Shown: positions 27,553 through 37,043 of the stretch, piece after piece
Layout: each line of letters starts with the position of its first letter
How positions within the stretch are numbered: the stretch's first letter is position 1
Assembly (NCBI GenBank): GCA_965205055.1
Contig: OZ242030.1
Span: forward strand, 2,542,001 to 2,606,000
Length of the DNA stretch: 64,000 bases
Origin: CBDBBY01 sp965205055
GTDB taxonomy: Bacteria > Pseudomonadota > Alphaproteobacteria > Rhodobacterales > Rhodobacteraceae
Direction: 5' to 3'
Translations under genes and position numbers: made by a program
Notes under the pieces: model-generated
What the model was told of the DNA's origin: nothing
What the model saw: the letters and a program-made list of their open reading frames with translations, nothing else
Database searches by the model: none

Positions 27553-27908
27553 TTCGGGCATGACCCTGACAATAGCGCGGCGAACATAGCCAAGCGCTGC
27601 CCGACTTTGATGAATCGCAGGGGCTGCGGAACGATCGTTGGATGCTGGAGGCGCCCGCTCGAAACGAAGGCGAACTGCGCTTATTGGTGGTAGGGAAGAT
27701 TGAGGGGCGGCACTGGGCAACAGTTTTTACTTATCGCGGCGAGAACATCCGGATCATCTCGGTCCGTCGAGCCCGGAATCAGGAGATTGAAGACTATGAA
27801 AGCACAAGAATTCGATCAGAAGTTCGACTCGGGCGAGGACGTGAGCGATCTTGTCGACTGGTCCCAAGCGCAACGAAAGAACCTGCAGACCAAGCGCGTC
27901 AATGTTGA
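27553..27908 (+). pseudogene. brnT: brnT toxin gene with a one-base frameshift
   Basis: Frame one reads DPDNSAANIAK (about 27562-27594); after a shift of one base the next frame reads DFDES, MLEAPARNEGELRLLV, GKIEGRHWATVFTYRGEN and IRIISVRRARNQE. Together they follow BrnT ribonuclease toxins (AANxxKHGVDFxEA at the front, RxIxIISxRRA at the end). One base appears missing where KHGVDF should be. The natural stop after YE is also absent, so the frame runs on into brnA. The cognate antitoxin gene follows. Confidence 0.65.
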
Positions 27909-28011
27909 TTTTCCGGCTTGGATGGTCTCAAGACTGGACCGGCAGGCGAAGCAGCTCGGTGTTGCGCGCCAGTCGCTCATAAAAATGTGGATCGCCGAGC
28001 GATTGCAATAA
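27796..28011 (+). CDS. brnA: BrnA-type antitoxin
   Basis: 71 residues. Start MKAQEFDQKFDSGEDVSDLVDW is the usual BrnA N-terminus that neutralises BrnT, and the C-terminal ribbon-helix-helix reads KRVNVDFPAWMVSRLDRQAKQLGVARQSLIKMW. Begins inside the end of the broken brnT, as in intact brnTA operons. With its toxin frameshifted it is an orphan antitoxin. Confidence 0.8.
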   Translation: MKAQEFDQKFDSGEDVSDLVDWSQAQRKNLQTKRVNVDFPAWMVSRLDRQAKQLGVARQSLIKMWIAERLQ

Positions 28012-28311
28012 TATGGCAGCACGTCTTCCCGCTTGAAACACGCCCGCCGAGGTGATGGCTAAGCCAACCAAGATCGCGCGCCGGCCTTCTTGCGCGACTG
28101 ATGGCCGACGTCCGACGCCATCATCCCCTCGGCAAGAGCGGGCTTTCGTTGCTCCCTTTCTCTGCATCGGCTGAAATCCCGAGAAACAGGACCGGTCATC
28201 CAGCGCATGCGGAATGGCCCACCTGTGCGCCAAACAAAGTCGCTCGCATGCGCCGAAGTCGCCAATGCAGTCCTCTTGCTGCTCACTCTGATTTCCTCGC
28301 TCTATGCTGTC
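28012..28311. other. 300-bp stretch between brnA and the sulfatase gene, nothing recognised
   Basis: Short frames on both strands without starts, ribosome sites or family patterns. No clear terminator hairpin. Confidence 0.3.
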
Positions 28312-29853
28312 TCATGCCTGACCTGTCGGGAATGGGGCTCGGTCCACGGCAGCGATCTCCGCTCGGGCAAGCTCTTCAATCAAAGTCGCTCGCACGCTTG
28401 CCCACTCGGGATCACTCCATAGGTTGCGGAATTCGCCGGGATCGCTCGCGATATCGTAAAGCTCTCCCCATTCGACGCCGTCGAACAGGGAAAGCCTGTA
28501 GTCGCCGGAACGTATCGTGTGGACCCTTGGGCCGATTCCCAGACCCGGGTTCGTCTTCTGATGATCGTATTGGATGAATGCGTTCTTTCGCCCGCCATTC
28601 AACAATGATCGGCCTTGCATCCCAATCGCAGGCTCTATCATCGCTCGTTCGAGGATAGTCACGCCAATGTCGTGGGTTTGTCCGATGTCGTCCACGTCCC
28701 GCGTTTCGGGGTCCGCGGGGTCGGACCAAATGAACGGTACCCGCGTGATCTGCTCGTATTGCTCCGCACCTTTGAAAAGAAGTTGGTGATCGCCCAAATG
28801 ATCGCCATGATCGGATGTAAAAATGGTCACCGCCGAATTTGCCTGTCCTGCCTCCCGGACGCGGCCTATCGCGTCGTCAATCATCGATATCATCCCGCAG
28901 GTGAGTGCCCGCGCCTCCAAGGCTTCGCGCTCGCCCGCCCCGATCGTTCCCATGCCTTGGAGTTTTGCGCGACCTTCTTCGCGGTCGCCAATGATGCCCG
29001 CAACGTGCGGAGGCGGCGACCAGTCATCGACCTTGAATGCTTCGGGGACTTGCATTTCATCCGGGTCGTACATGTTCCAATACCGACCCGGCGGGTTGAA
29101 TGGATGATGCGGATCGGGGAACGAAACCATTAGAAAATACGGCTGATCGTCATCCGAGTTCGCGTCGAGCCACGCCGCCGCTCGTTCCGCAATATAGCTG
29201 GTCGAATACAATTCCTCGGGCAACGCAGTGCGAACAGCCTGCGGGCAAGCGTAGTCATGGGTCAACTGATTGTCTGCGCCCAAGAAGCCGTCGGCATTTG
29301 GTTCACGTTCAAGGAGCCATTTTCGGTAGTCTCCGCCGCATTTGTCGCCGTGGCCGGATACAAGCTCAACATGGTCGAACCCGTAAAACGGAGTGGGGAG
29401 ATTATGATCCTTTCCAGGGGCTTCTTGATTGTAGACCTGAAGATCATGGCGCACGGCTTCTGACATCGGCTCATTGGCGCGATGAAAACCTGGTCTCGCA
29501 ACCGACCTCTTGAGCATGGGCGGCTTGCCCGTGGCATTCTGCAGATGGCTCTTTCCGATCAGTGCAGTCTTGTATCCAGCCTCCTTAAGCAGCTCGACAA
29601 ATGTGACGTTTCTCTTGTCCAGCGGAATGCCGTTAGAGCGAACTCCATGGCTCGACGGCATGCGGCAAGTCACAAGGCTTGCGCGGTTTGGCATGCAAAC
29701 GGGGCTTGCGACATAGAAGCGGTTCCATTTTGTCCCTCTCTCGGCAATTGCATCGATGTTGGGGGTCTTCAGTACCGGATGCCCCATGCATCCAAGATAG
29801 TCTGCCCGATGCTGATCGCTGATGAACAGAATGAAGTTTGGTTTCTTAGGCAT
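28312..29853 (-). CDS. Sulfatase (formylglycine-dependent, Cys type)
   Basis: 513 residues. N-terminus NFILFISDQHRADYLGCMGHP supplies the metal Asp; the activation site is SPVCMPNRASLVT (C-x-P-x-R, Cys near residue 53 converted to formylglycine by a maturase not seen here). FTSDHGDHLGDH near residue 345 completes the metal site. It has no signal peptide, so it acts in the cytoplasm on an imported sulfate (or phosphate/phosphonate) ester. Its start overlaps the end of the TRAP permease gene by 8 bp, making it the last gene of a LysR-TAXI-TRAP-sulfatase unit. Confidence 0.9.
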   Translation of the reverse strand: MPKKPNFILFISDQHRADYLGCMGHPVLKTPNIDAIAERGTKWNRFYVASPVCMPNRASLVTCRMPSSHGVRSNGIPLDKRNVTFVELLKEAGYKTALIGKSHLQNATGKPPMLKRSVARPGFHRANEPMSEAVRHDLQVYNQEAPGKDHNLPTPFYGFDHVELVSGHGDKCGGDYRKWLLEREPNADGFLGADNQLTHDYACPQAVRTALPEELYSTSYIAERAAAWLDANSDDDQPYFLMVSFPDPHHPFNPPGRYWNMYDPDEMQVPEAFKVDDWSPPPHVAGIIGDREEGRAKLQGMGTIGAGEREALEARALTCGMISMIDDAIGRVREAGQANSAVTIFTSDHGDHLGDHQLLFKGAEQYEQITRVPFIWSDPADPETRDVDDIGQTHDIGVTILERAMIEPAIGMQGRSLLNGGRKNAFIQYDHQKTNPGLGIGPRVHTIRSGDYRLSLFDGVEWGELYDIASDPGEFRNLWSDPEWASVRATLIEELARAEIAAVDRAPFPTGQA

Positions 29854-31789
29854 TTGCCGCAGCCCCGCGGTTCATCATGGAACGTGTTCCGATCATCAGT
29901 GCGCCGGCAATCAGCCCGAATACATCGAGTGCGGCGCCGCCGGGGATTGTCGAACCCGGAAGCAGGCAGGCGACCCCGGCAACCAAAAAGGCTATTCGCC
30001 ATGGAGCGCCCATGCGACCCGCCCAAAACCCGATCCAGCCGGCCGAGATCAAGAACACGCCGGCGACCGACAAAAGAAAGATTCTGGCGATCTCAAACGG
30101 CGTGCCTTGCCACAACATCTCCGGCGACAGCGCAAAGATGAACGGTACGACGTAGGCAGGCCAACCGAATGCCACCGCCGCGAACCCGGTGCGCAGGAAG
30201 TCTGATTTGGCAACCGTTGCGGCGGCGAAAGCTGCTGCGGCCACGGGCGGCGTGATCATCGACAGGATGCCGAAATAGAAGGCGAACATATGCGCGGCAA
30301 TCGGCGGCACGCCTGCCTCCACCATGGAGGGGATCACCAGCGTCGCCAACAAGAGATACACGCCCACTGTGGGCATGCCCATTCCAAGGATGATCGAGAT
30401 CGCGCCCGCCATCAGAAGGATGATCGCAAGATTGCCGCCCGACAGCTGGATGATCGCTTGCGTCAGGGCGAAGCCGAGGCCGGTGATGTTGAGAACGCCA
30501 ATCACTACGCCGGCCATGCCCGAGACCATAAGCAGATTTGTAACCGCGACCCCGGTCGTGCCGAGCGCCGAGAAAATCTTCCGCCAAGGCATGCGAACGC
30601 CACGGTATCCCCAAAACAGTGCGATGGGGATGGTCACTCCCACGGCGTACATCGCTGCAGTTTGCGGGCGCAGGTTCAACTGAAACAGCCCGAATATTAT
30701 GACGAAGAACGGGATGATGTAGGGCCAGCCCTTGGATAGAACCTCCAAAGCGCGCAACGATACATCCTCGGCGGGCTTGATGTTCTCTCGGCCTGCATAG
30801 AGGTCAGCCTGGATGAAGAGTGAAACGTAGTACAGAACCGCCGGTATCAGGGCCGCGAGAATGACATCGGTGAACGGAACCGACAAAAATTCGGCCATCA
30901 GGAACGCCGCCGCCCCCATCATTGGCGGCATGAGTTGCCCGCCGGTCGAGGCCACCGCTTCAATGGCTCCAGCTTTTTCGGAAGGGTAGCCGCCCTTTTT
31001 CATCATTGGGATAGTGATGACGCCCGTCGAAACGACGTTGGAGACCGCGCTTCCGGAGATCGAGCCGAACAGCGACGAGGCCACCACGGCGATCTTGGCC
31101 GAGCCGCCTCGGTACCGGCCCATCAATGCAGTTGAGATTTCGGTGAAGAACCCTGATCCGCCGGACGCATTCAGAAGGCTTCCGAAGAAAATGAAGGCGA
31201 TCACGATTGAGGCCACGACCCCGATTGGAAGCCCAATTATCCCGTTTGAATCCAGCCCGACATAAATCAGCAGCCGGTCAAGATCGACATCCCGGCCTTG
31301 GAAATGACCGGGTATCAGATGCCCCATGAGCCCGAAGGCCAAGAAGAAGAGAACAAATCCGAACAGAAGCGGCCCCGCCGTCCGACGAAGACATTCAGCC
31401 ACGCCTGCAATGATGATCGTACCTGAAACTACGGATGCTGTCGGACGCTCAAAGAGCGTATCCACGATATCAAGATAGAAAACCGCAACGTAGAGACATG
31501 CGCCAAAACACAAAACGGCGGCGACAACATCGTACCAAGGCACCTGCGGTCGAGGCGAGTTTCGGACGAAAGGCTTGGCGACGAGCACAGTGGCCAGCGC
31601 CAACCCCAAAATGACGGCCAGAAGCTGCTCCTTGATAAGGACCATGCCAACGGTACGGTAGAGATCGAGCGCCTCGGCAAGGGCAAGGCAAACCAACGCA
31701 CCGCCCATGATCTTGGCGATCTGCAAAATGCGCGGATTGTCCGTCGCATCCTTCGGCACAGCCTCGCTGTTCACGGCTGGCTCGGCCAT
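29846..31789 (-). CDS. TRAP transporter fused permease (TAXI type, DctQ-DctM fusion)
   Basis: 647 residues, strongly hydrophobic with well over a dozen membrane segments. The DctM-like core is marked by SLFGSISGSAVSNVVSTG near residue 240, EAVASTGGQLMPPMMGAAAF near 280 and GMGMPTVGVYLLLATL near 470. Such permeases work with a periplasmic TAXI-type binding protein, encoded just upstream (71 bp). The cargo is probably the sulfatase substrate. Confidence 0.93.
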   Translation of the reverse strand: MAEPAVNSEAVPKDATDNPRILQIAKIMGGALVCLALAEALDLYRTVGMVLIKEQLLAVILGLALATVLVAKPFVRNSPRPQVPWYDVVAAVLCFGACLYVAVFYLDIVDTLFERPTASVVSGTIIIAGVAECLRRTAGPLLFGFVLFFLAFGLMGHLIPGHFQGRDVDLDRLLIYVGLDSNGIIGLPIGVVASIVIAFIFFGSLLNASGGSGFFTEISTALMGRYRGGSAKIAVVASSLFGSISGSAVSNVVSTGVITIPMMKKGGYPSEKAGAIEAVASTGGQLMPPMMGAAAFLMAEFLSVPFTDVILAALIPAVLYYVSLFIQADLYAGRENIKPAEDVSLRALEVLSKGWPYIIPFFVIIFGLFQLNLRPQTAAMYAVGVTIPIALFWGYRGVRMPWRKIFSALGTTGVAVTNLLMVSGMAGVVIGVLNITGLGFALTQAIIQLSGGNLAIILLMAGAISIILGMGMPTVGVYLLLATLVIPSMVEAGVPPIAAHMFAFYFGILSMITPPVAAAAFAAATVAKSDFLRTGFAAVAFGWPAYVVPFIFALSPEMLWQGTPFEIARIFLLSVAGVFLISAGWIGFWAGRMGAPWRIAFLVAGVACLLPGSTIPGGAALDVFGLIAGALMIGTRSMMNRGAAANA

Positions 31790-31860
31790 GGCGCCCTCTC
31801 GTCATTGCAGATGACAACGGGAGCGGCGCGAACTCGAAATCATCCGCGCCGCTGATCGAC

Positions 31861-32805
31861 CTACATCATATCCATTTCGGAATAGAACTTTGCCGCCCCG
31901 TCATGGAACGGCACACCGATATCCGCGTTCATCTTGGCCGGGTCGAACCCCGCGAACGCCCCGAGGGAGGCCACCAAGGCGTCCTTGTTTCCGTGCAGCG
32001 CCTTGACCAGCGCATAGACTGCTTCATCGGAAACATTGGTGCTGGTGAGCACAACGAACGGCGTCGCGAATCCGCCTTGCTCCTGTTCGACTCCAGGCAG
32101 ATTCGGTCCTGGCTTCAAAGGAGCAATCCATGCGCCGGGAACAGCCGCAGTCAATTCATCGCTTTGCTCGACCGAGAGCGGCAGAATGCGAATACCGCCA
32201 TCAATCGCGGCGGCGGCTTGTTTTGTCCGTCCCGAAGTGAGCGAAAAGAAAGTCGCATCCACTTTGCCGGCTTCGAAGTCCTCAACGCCGCGGAGGCCGT
32301 TCGGAACGGGAACGCCTTCCACGTCCGCGTAGCTCAAGCCCGCCAGACCCATCACCGCTCCAGCATTCTTGGCGACAGTCTTTTGCTTCAGGAATTCGCT
32401 TGCGACACGTTTGCCCGCCAAATCCGCGACAGTCTCGATATCGCTGTCGGCGCGAACCATGAAGCCACTGCGAAGCAGGAACAAAACGGCCGCCACGCGA
32501 ACATTCTCTTGAGCTGATTTGAAGCTGCCGTCGCCTTCGAATGCTTCGAACGACACCGCGCCGTTCGCAATCGAGAAATCCAATTCACCCGCATTGACCA
32601 GCGGAATCACGACGTTCGGACCGCCTTGCGGCACCACCCGCATTTTCAGGTCGGCCTTTTCGATTGCGACCTTCGAGACCGCCGCCCCCGTCGCGTACGC
32701 CAGCGACCCCTGCGGGTTGGATCCCACGGAGAGTGTTTGCGCACTGGCCGCTGCAGCAGCAAACATGAGTCCCGCCGCAATGAGACTGTTCTTGACAATA
32801 CCCAT
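31861..32805 (-). CDS. TAXI-family TRAP transporter solute-binding protein
   Basis: 314 residues. Signal peptide MGIVKNSLIAAGLMFAAAAASAQ with cleavage near residue 22, then TLSVGSNPQGSLAYATGAAVSKV, the family's opening block. TAGGAGGA precedes the ATG by five bases. It delivers an anionic solute to the permease encoded next. Confidence 0.9.
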   Translation of the reverse strand: MGIVKNSLIAAGLMFAAAAASAQTLSVGSNPQGSLAYATGAAVSKVAIEKADLKMRVVPQGGPNVVIPLVNAGELDFSIANGAVSFEAFEGDGSFKSAQENVRVAAVLFLLRSGFMVRADSDIETVADLAGKRVASEFLKQKTVAKNAGAVMGLAGLSYADVEGVPVPNGLRGVEDFEAGKVDATFFSLTSGRTKQAAAAIDGGIRILPLSVEQSDELTAAVPGAWIAPLKPGPNLPGVEQEQGGFATPFVVLTSTNVSDEAVYALVKALHGNKDALVASLGAFAGFDPAKMNADIGVPFHDGAAKFYSEMDMM

Positions 32806-32854
32806 CAGTTTCCTCCTAAAGTTGTTTCAGGCGCGTTCATATCAGGTCAAAAAA

Positions 32855-32869
32855 TGCATATAAAATGCA
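32855..32869. promoter_or_regulatory. Palindrome upstream of the TAXI-TRAP-sulfatase genes
   Basis: TGCAT (32855-32859), five bases, ATGCA (32865-32869) in an AT-rich 91-bp gap between the lysR stop and the TAXI start. Candidate LysR site or promoter element. Confidence 0.35.
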
Positions 32870-32896
32870 AAATTGCCCATTAAAATTACATTTTGA

Positions 32897-33808
32897 TCAA
32901 GTTTCAATCGACGTTTGACGCACAATCTCCGCGAGTCGGCGGGCATACGAAGACAACCTTGGGCCTTGCTGCGTCGTTATTCCCACGGTTCCACGCGTGG
33001 CCGCGGTGTCAATGTCCAGCACCGAAAGCTCTTCGGTCGCTATCTCGCGTGCGACGGTACCTCTTGGAGTGATCCAAATGGCGTCGGTCCTCAACACAAA
33101 CGCGCGCCCGAATTCGACGGAAAGAGTCTCGATCACATCCTTCGGTTCGCTGCCGCCAATCGAAATAAGCAGCTGCTCCGCATCCTCGCGAATGATCGTC
33201 CCCTGCGCAGGCAATAGAACGGTAAACTCCTGCAAGCGGGCAGCCGCTTGGGGAATGTCCATGGTCGCCAGCAGCGGATGGCCATTCCGTACGACTGCCA
33301 CGAGGTCCTCCTGAAAAAGAGGTTCGAAAGAAAGCCCTGACATGTCTTCCGGCGCGGCAAGCCTGCCTACCATGAAGTCGAGTTCCCCTTGCCTGAGGGA
33401 CTGGGTCAGCTTCCTATTTGTGCCCGTAGCAATCCGGACGGGTATCTCCGCATATTCAGACTTGAAAGCTTCGATCGCTTCAGGAAGCACCCGCGCAGCA
33501 ACATTAGGCAAGACGCCGACATTGACGGATTGACGAGCGTCTCGCCTACTTCGAGCGATTTGCCGCACGCCCTGATCCAGCGCCGAAGCGCTTGCGGAGG
33601 CGTATCTCAAGAACGTCTCGCCTTCCGGCGTCAAACTAATCCCGGACCTGTTTCGCTCCATCAGACGCGTACCGAGGATTTTCTCCAAGTCGGCAAGAGT
33701 TCGCGAGATGGCGGGTTGCGTGATTGACAGCTGCCGGGACGCACCCGCTATTGATCCTTGACGAATGATCTCCAAGAAGCAGTCAATGTGCCTCTGCTTT
33801 GGTTTCAC
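32897..33808 (-). CDS. LysR-type regulator of the TRAP/sulfatase operon
   Basis: 303 residues. wHTH: FLEIIRQGSIAGASRQLSITQPAISRTLADLE. The effector domain begins near residue 90 (VNVGVLPNVAARVLPEAIEAF). It resembles PcaQ/GbpR-type LysR proteins. It lies in the same direction as, and directly upstream of, the transporter genes, so it either leads the operon or has its own promoter. Confidence 0.9.
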   Translation of the reverse strand: MKPKQRHIDCFLEIIRQGSIAGASRQLSITQPAISRTLADLEKILGTRLMERNRSGISLTPEGETFLRYASASASALDQGVRQIARSRRDARQSVNVGVLPNVAARVLPEAIEAFKSEYAEIPVRIATGTNRKLTQSLRQGELDFMVGRLAAPEDMSGLSFEPLFQEDLVAVVRNGHPLLATMDIPQAAARLQEFTVLLPAQGTIIREDAEQLLISIGGSEPKDVIETLSVEFGRAFVLRTDAIWITPRGTVAREIATEELSVLDIDTAATRGTVGITTQQGPRLSSYARRLAEIVRQTSIET

Positions 33809-34131
33809 CTGCGGCCGCTTTTCCAGGTTGTCGGTTTTCCGTCCAGTAGGACTTTGACGCTATTTTCGTCGCGTTGAGCATGGAAGGGAAGGCCACCTGC
33901 GTCAACTGGCGCCGCGGACAGAGGCTTAACTGGCGAAGTTCGCAATGCCCAGAAGCGAATTCCGCTCCGGCTCACTTGCGTATTTGGTCAGTACCGCTCT
34001 GACTTAAGATTGTGGCGAGCGTCCGGCTTGTCCACACAGCGGATTGTGCGACGATCATCGAAACGATTGAGTATGGCAAACGGATCCGGCGGCAACTAGC
34101 GTGATGCGAATTCTCGCATTGGAGCTACCGG
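33809..34131. other. Intergenic stretch, no gene seen
   Basis: Divergent promoter space between lysR and the exporter gene; no recognisable element beyond ordinary sequence. Confidence 0.35.
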
Positions 34132-35022
34132 ATGGCGGTGTCTCGATCATACGTAGTTGGAGTTTTGTGCGTGTTCGCAGCGGCTTTGGCGTGGAGCACC
34201 GCCGGTCTCTTCACGCGCGTTGTTTCAACGGACATACCGACGACGCTCTTGTGGAGATCGATGTTCGGTGGCGGCAGCGTCGTGCTGATCTACATTCTGG
34301 TGAAGAAGCCCAGAAGCTTTCGAGAACTTTTTCAATTCAAGCTCGGTGAATTCGTCATTGCCCTTCTGTCAGCCTTGGGAATGATGTGCTTCATTTCCGC
34401 TTTTTTCTTCACTTCAATCGCCAATGTTTCGTTTGTCTATGGCGCGATGCCTTTGGTCACGATGCTGATCGCATGGTTGGCATTGAATGACCCGCTGACC
34501 GCGACCGGCTTGATTTCAACCGTCCTTTGCGGTTCGGGCGTCGCCGTTCTGGTTTGGGGAGGACAGAATTTTGGCGACCTGCTTGGGATATGCCTTGCAT
34601 TTTTGATGACGTTTTTCATGGCGGCAGTGACTGTCGCTGCAAAGTTCTTCCCGGACGCCGACGCGATGAAATCGGCATATTTGTCAGGCTTCATAGCCGC
34701 CATTCTTGTGCTCCCTTTTTCTCAAAGCATGTCTGCCTCCTCCCACGATCTGGTGTGGCTCGCTCTGTATGGCTTGGTCAATGTCGGACTTGGATTCGGC
34801 GTGTATCTGTTAGGCGTTTCCCGCGTTCCCGCGCTTGCCGCAGCACTAATCAGCCTCTCGGAAATCCCTCTTGCGCCGGTCTGGGCGTTTCTGCTCTTTG
34901 ACGAGCGGATCACCATTCCCATGATTGCGGGCGGCAGTTCAGTTCTTATTGCTTCAGTGATCTACATTTTGGCCAGCACTGCAGAAACGCCCAAAAATGG
35001 ATTGGAAGCTCGCAATGCGTAG
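34132..35022 (+). CDS. EamA/DMT-superfamily transporter
   Basis: 296 residues with ten predicted membrane helices in two EamA repeats (ALAWSTAGLFTRV in the first; GVSRVPALAAALISLSEIPLAPVWAFLLFDE in the second). It differs from the exporter at 26092. An ArsR-like regulator follows after about 115 bp and may control it. Confidence 0.87.
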   Translation: MAVSRSYVVGVLCVFAAALAWSTAGLFTRVVSTDIPTTLLWRSMFGGGSVVLIYILVKKPRSFRELFQFKLGEFVIALLSALGMMCFISAFFFTSIANVSFVYGAMPLVTMLIAWLALNDPLTATGLISTVLCGSGVAVLVWGGQNFGDLLGICLAFLMTFFMAAVTVAAKFFPDADAMKSAYLSGFIAAILVLPFSQSMSASSHDLVWLALYGLVNVGLGFGVYLLGVSRVPALAAALISLSEIPLAPVWAFLLFDERITIPMIAGGSSVLIASVIYILASTAETPKNGLEARNA

Positions 35023-35138
35023 CGCCGTTGACCCGCGACGCAGGTGTTGAAAAAATCTCTGGAAAGCCCGGGGCGATTCAAAAACTCTTGTTGCGGATTG
35101 ATCTGCAAGACGCGGCGGAGCCGGACAAAGGGATTGGG

Positions 35139-35831
35139 ATGGATTTGATCGAATTTGGACGCATGATCGGCCATGAAAGCCGTGTGCAGATACTACTGGC
35201 TTTGATGGGTGGAAAAGCGCTTTCCGCCGGCGAGCTCGCGTATCGGGCGGGTGTGTCCAGCCAAACCGCCAGCAGTCACCTGAATGATCTGCAGAATGCA
35301 GGCATGATAAAAGTGCGGAAGTGCGGACGATTTCGTTATTTCGAAATTGCCGGCAACGAAGTGGCCAGCCTTCTGGAAGGATTGGCTGTCAGCTTGCCCG
35401 ACCAAACGCATCCGAAACCGCAAAGCCCTATTGCGCCAAACCTGAAAAAAGCTCGGTTCTGTTACGACCATCTTGCAGGCGAACTCGGAGTAGCGGTTTC
35501 CCAGAGACTGGTTCAGATAGGAGCGCTGGAACTGCGCGATGACCGGTATAGCCTGCCGCAGGGTGGGCATCCCATCTACAAGCAGCTGGGAATCGACTTG
35601 GCAGCGGTGGTTTCAAAACGACGAAAGACGTCGCCGAGGTGCGTGGATTGGAGTGAGCGCCTGCCGCATGTGGCGGGTTCATTGGGTTCAGCTATCGCCA
35701 GCCAGTTCTTGGATCGCAAGTATATTTGCCGCTCGCGAGATGATCGGTCTGTTTCGGTATCCGACGAAGGCGTTCAGTTCTTTACAGGCACCCTTGGTCT
35801 CAGCGACAACCTTTTCAGTTGCTTGAACTAA
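35139..35831 (+). CDS. ArsR-family (winged-helix) transcriptional regulator with C-terminal extension
   Basis: About 230 residues from ATG 35139, which has AAAGGGA just upstream; an in-frame start at 35028 is possible. The wHTH reads IGHESRVQILLALMGGKALSAGELAYRAGVSSQTASSHLNDL, typical of ArsR. The rest (about 120 residues, FCYDHLAGELGVAVSQRL) is the extension seen in a subgroup of ArsR-type regulators. No metal-binding Cys cluster is obvious, so it is probably not a metal sensor. Confidence 0.82.
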   Translation: MDLIEFGRMIGHESRVQILLALMGGKALSAGELAYRAGVSSQTASSHLNDLQNAGMIKVRKCGRFRYFEIAGNEVASLLEGLAVSLPDQTHPKPQSPIAPNLKKARFCYDHLAGELGVAVSQRLVQIGALELRDDRYSLPQGGHPIYKQLGIDLAAVVSKRRKTSPRCVDWSERLPHVAGSLGSAIASQFLDRKYICRSRDDRSVSVSDEGVQFFTGTLGLSDNLFSCLN

Positions 35832-36520
35832 GTTACGAACGAGATCTCGAATTTTTTAACCGAGAAATCATTTTTGGCACATGCCTTCCGACCGACTTGC
35901 TCGAACAAATTACTGACGACGGGCTGTGGGAGGAAGCGGGTTTTCTGACGTAGAGACGACGCCTGCGGCGCGGCCCTGCCCCTAGACCGGTACAACACAG
36001 GAGGCGGGCGGACCAAGAACGGTGGAACCGTCCCCGCCCGGGCGCAGCAGCCCCAATATTGAAGAATGCCAAGGCCGAGTGAGCGCACTATAGCGCGTCG
36101 GTCTCCTGCCCTATCAGCAGATACTATGAGAGCCCCGCGCGGCTTTCCGCTGACTATCAGCAAAAGCGAACCTTACCCTTTGGGCCGAAACAAGCATGTT
36201 CGGGCGACCATTTGGCCGCGGCGGCTCGGGACGAGATGGTTTCCGGGCCCGCGCGCCAAAGGGAGATGGGACGTGATTGGTTTGGAGCGGCGGCCGACAT
36301 TGCCGGCCGGAGCATAGCATGCAGTCCCATGCCTTGGCACGGGATATGTCTCCGCCACGAATTTGAACTACCTAACCTCTTGCAATGTGTTCACAAAACG
36401 AGTACATCAGTGTCCGAGCGACATGCAGAAGGTCGTAAGAATGAAACTTATAGGTTTCAATCAGATAGAAACTGGAGACTGACATGCCCAAATTCACCTA
36501 TTTTAAAGCAGGCAAATGCC
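35832..36520. other. About 690 bp without a recognisable gene
   Basis: Contains a GC-rich portion (35930-36060) with a small dyad ACGGT-GGA-ACCGT near 36020-36032, then sequence leading into the brnTA promoter region. Open frames here have no family likeness. Confidence 0.35.
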
Positions 36521-36793
36521 ATGACATTCGAATGGAACGACGAAAAGCGTCGGCAAAACATCTCCAAGCATGGCGTAGATTTGATTTATGCAGCTTTGAT
36601 CTTTGAGGGACCAACCCTCACTAAAATTGACGACCGTCTGGACTATGGCGAGGAGCGCTTCATCTCGCTAGGCTTGGTGAACGGGACGGCATTCGTCGTT
36701 GTTCACACCCAGCGAGGGGAGAATATCCGGCTCATCTCCGCTTGGAAAGGAAGTCGGAAGGACTATGAAAAATATCAAAAGAGCTTCCCTTGA
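36521..36793 (+). CDS. brnT: BrnT-type ribonuclease toxin
   Basis: 90 residues, normal length. FEWNDEKRRQNISKHGVDL, FEGPTLTKIDDRLDYGEERFISLG and RGENIRLISAWKGSRKDYEKY follow BrnT closely. RelE-like toxins of this kind cut mRNA. Unlike the copy at 27.6 kb this one is uninterrupted. The antitoxin start lies 29 bp before its stop. Confidence 0.87.
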   Translation: MTFEWNDEKRRQNISKHGVDLIYAALIFEGPTLTKIDDRLDYGEERFISLGLVNGTAFVVVHTQRGENIRLISAWKGSRKDYEKYQKSFP

Positions 36794-37043
36794 AGAACTC
36801 AGGGCAATGCATGACCGGGGGGAAGTTTCGGCGCCTGACAAAGACGCGCAGGCTTTGGATATGCCGGAGGGTTTTTGGGATGATGCTGAGATTGTCGAAC
36901 GTAAGCCGAAGCAATCGGTGCACCTTCGGGTTGATGCCGATGTGCTTGAGTTTTTTCGTGCTGGCGGCAAAGGTCACTTGACTCGCATGAACGCGGTGTT
37001 GCGCTCGTATATGGAAGCGCAGAAGAACCGGCGCGCGCAATAA
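36765..37043 (+). CDS. brnA: BrnA-type antitoxin
   Basis: 92 residues from ATG 36765 inside the end of brnT. MKNIKRASLEELRAMHDRGE at the front, PEGFWDDAEIVE in the middle and the C-terminal DNA-binding part VHLRVDADVLEFFRAGGKGHLTRMNAVLRSYM. Forms the intact brnTA pair of the window; it should repress its own promoter. Confidence 0.88.
   Translation: MKNIKRASLEELRAMHDRGEVSAPDKDAQALDMPEGFWDDAEIVERKPKQSVHLRVDADVLEFFRAGGKGHLTRMNAVLRSYMEAQKNRRAQ

Noticed and set aside
27271..27720. N-terminal part of the minus-strand open frame 26989-27720
   Set aside because: Beyond the FCD-like segment the translation has no family pattern and overlaps the broken brnT.
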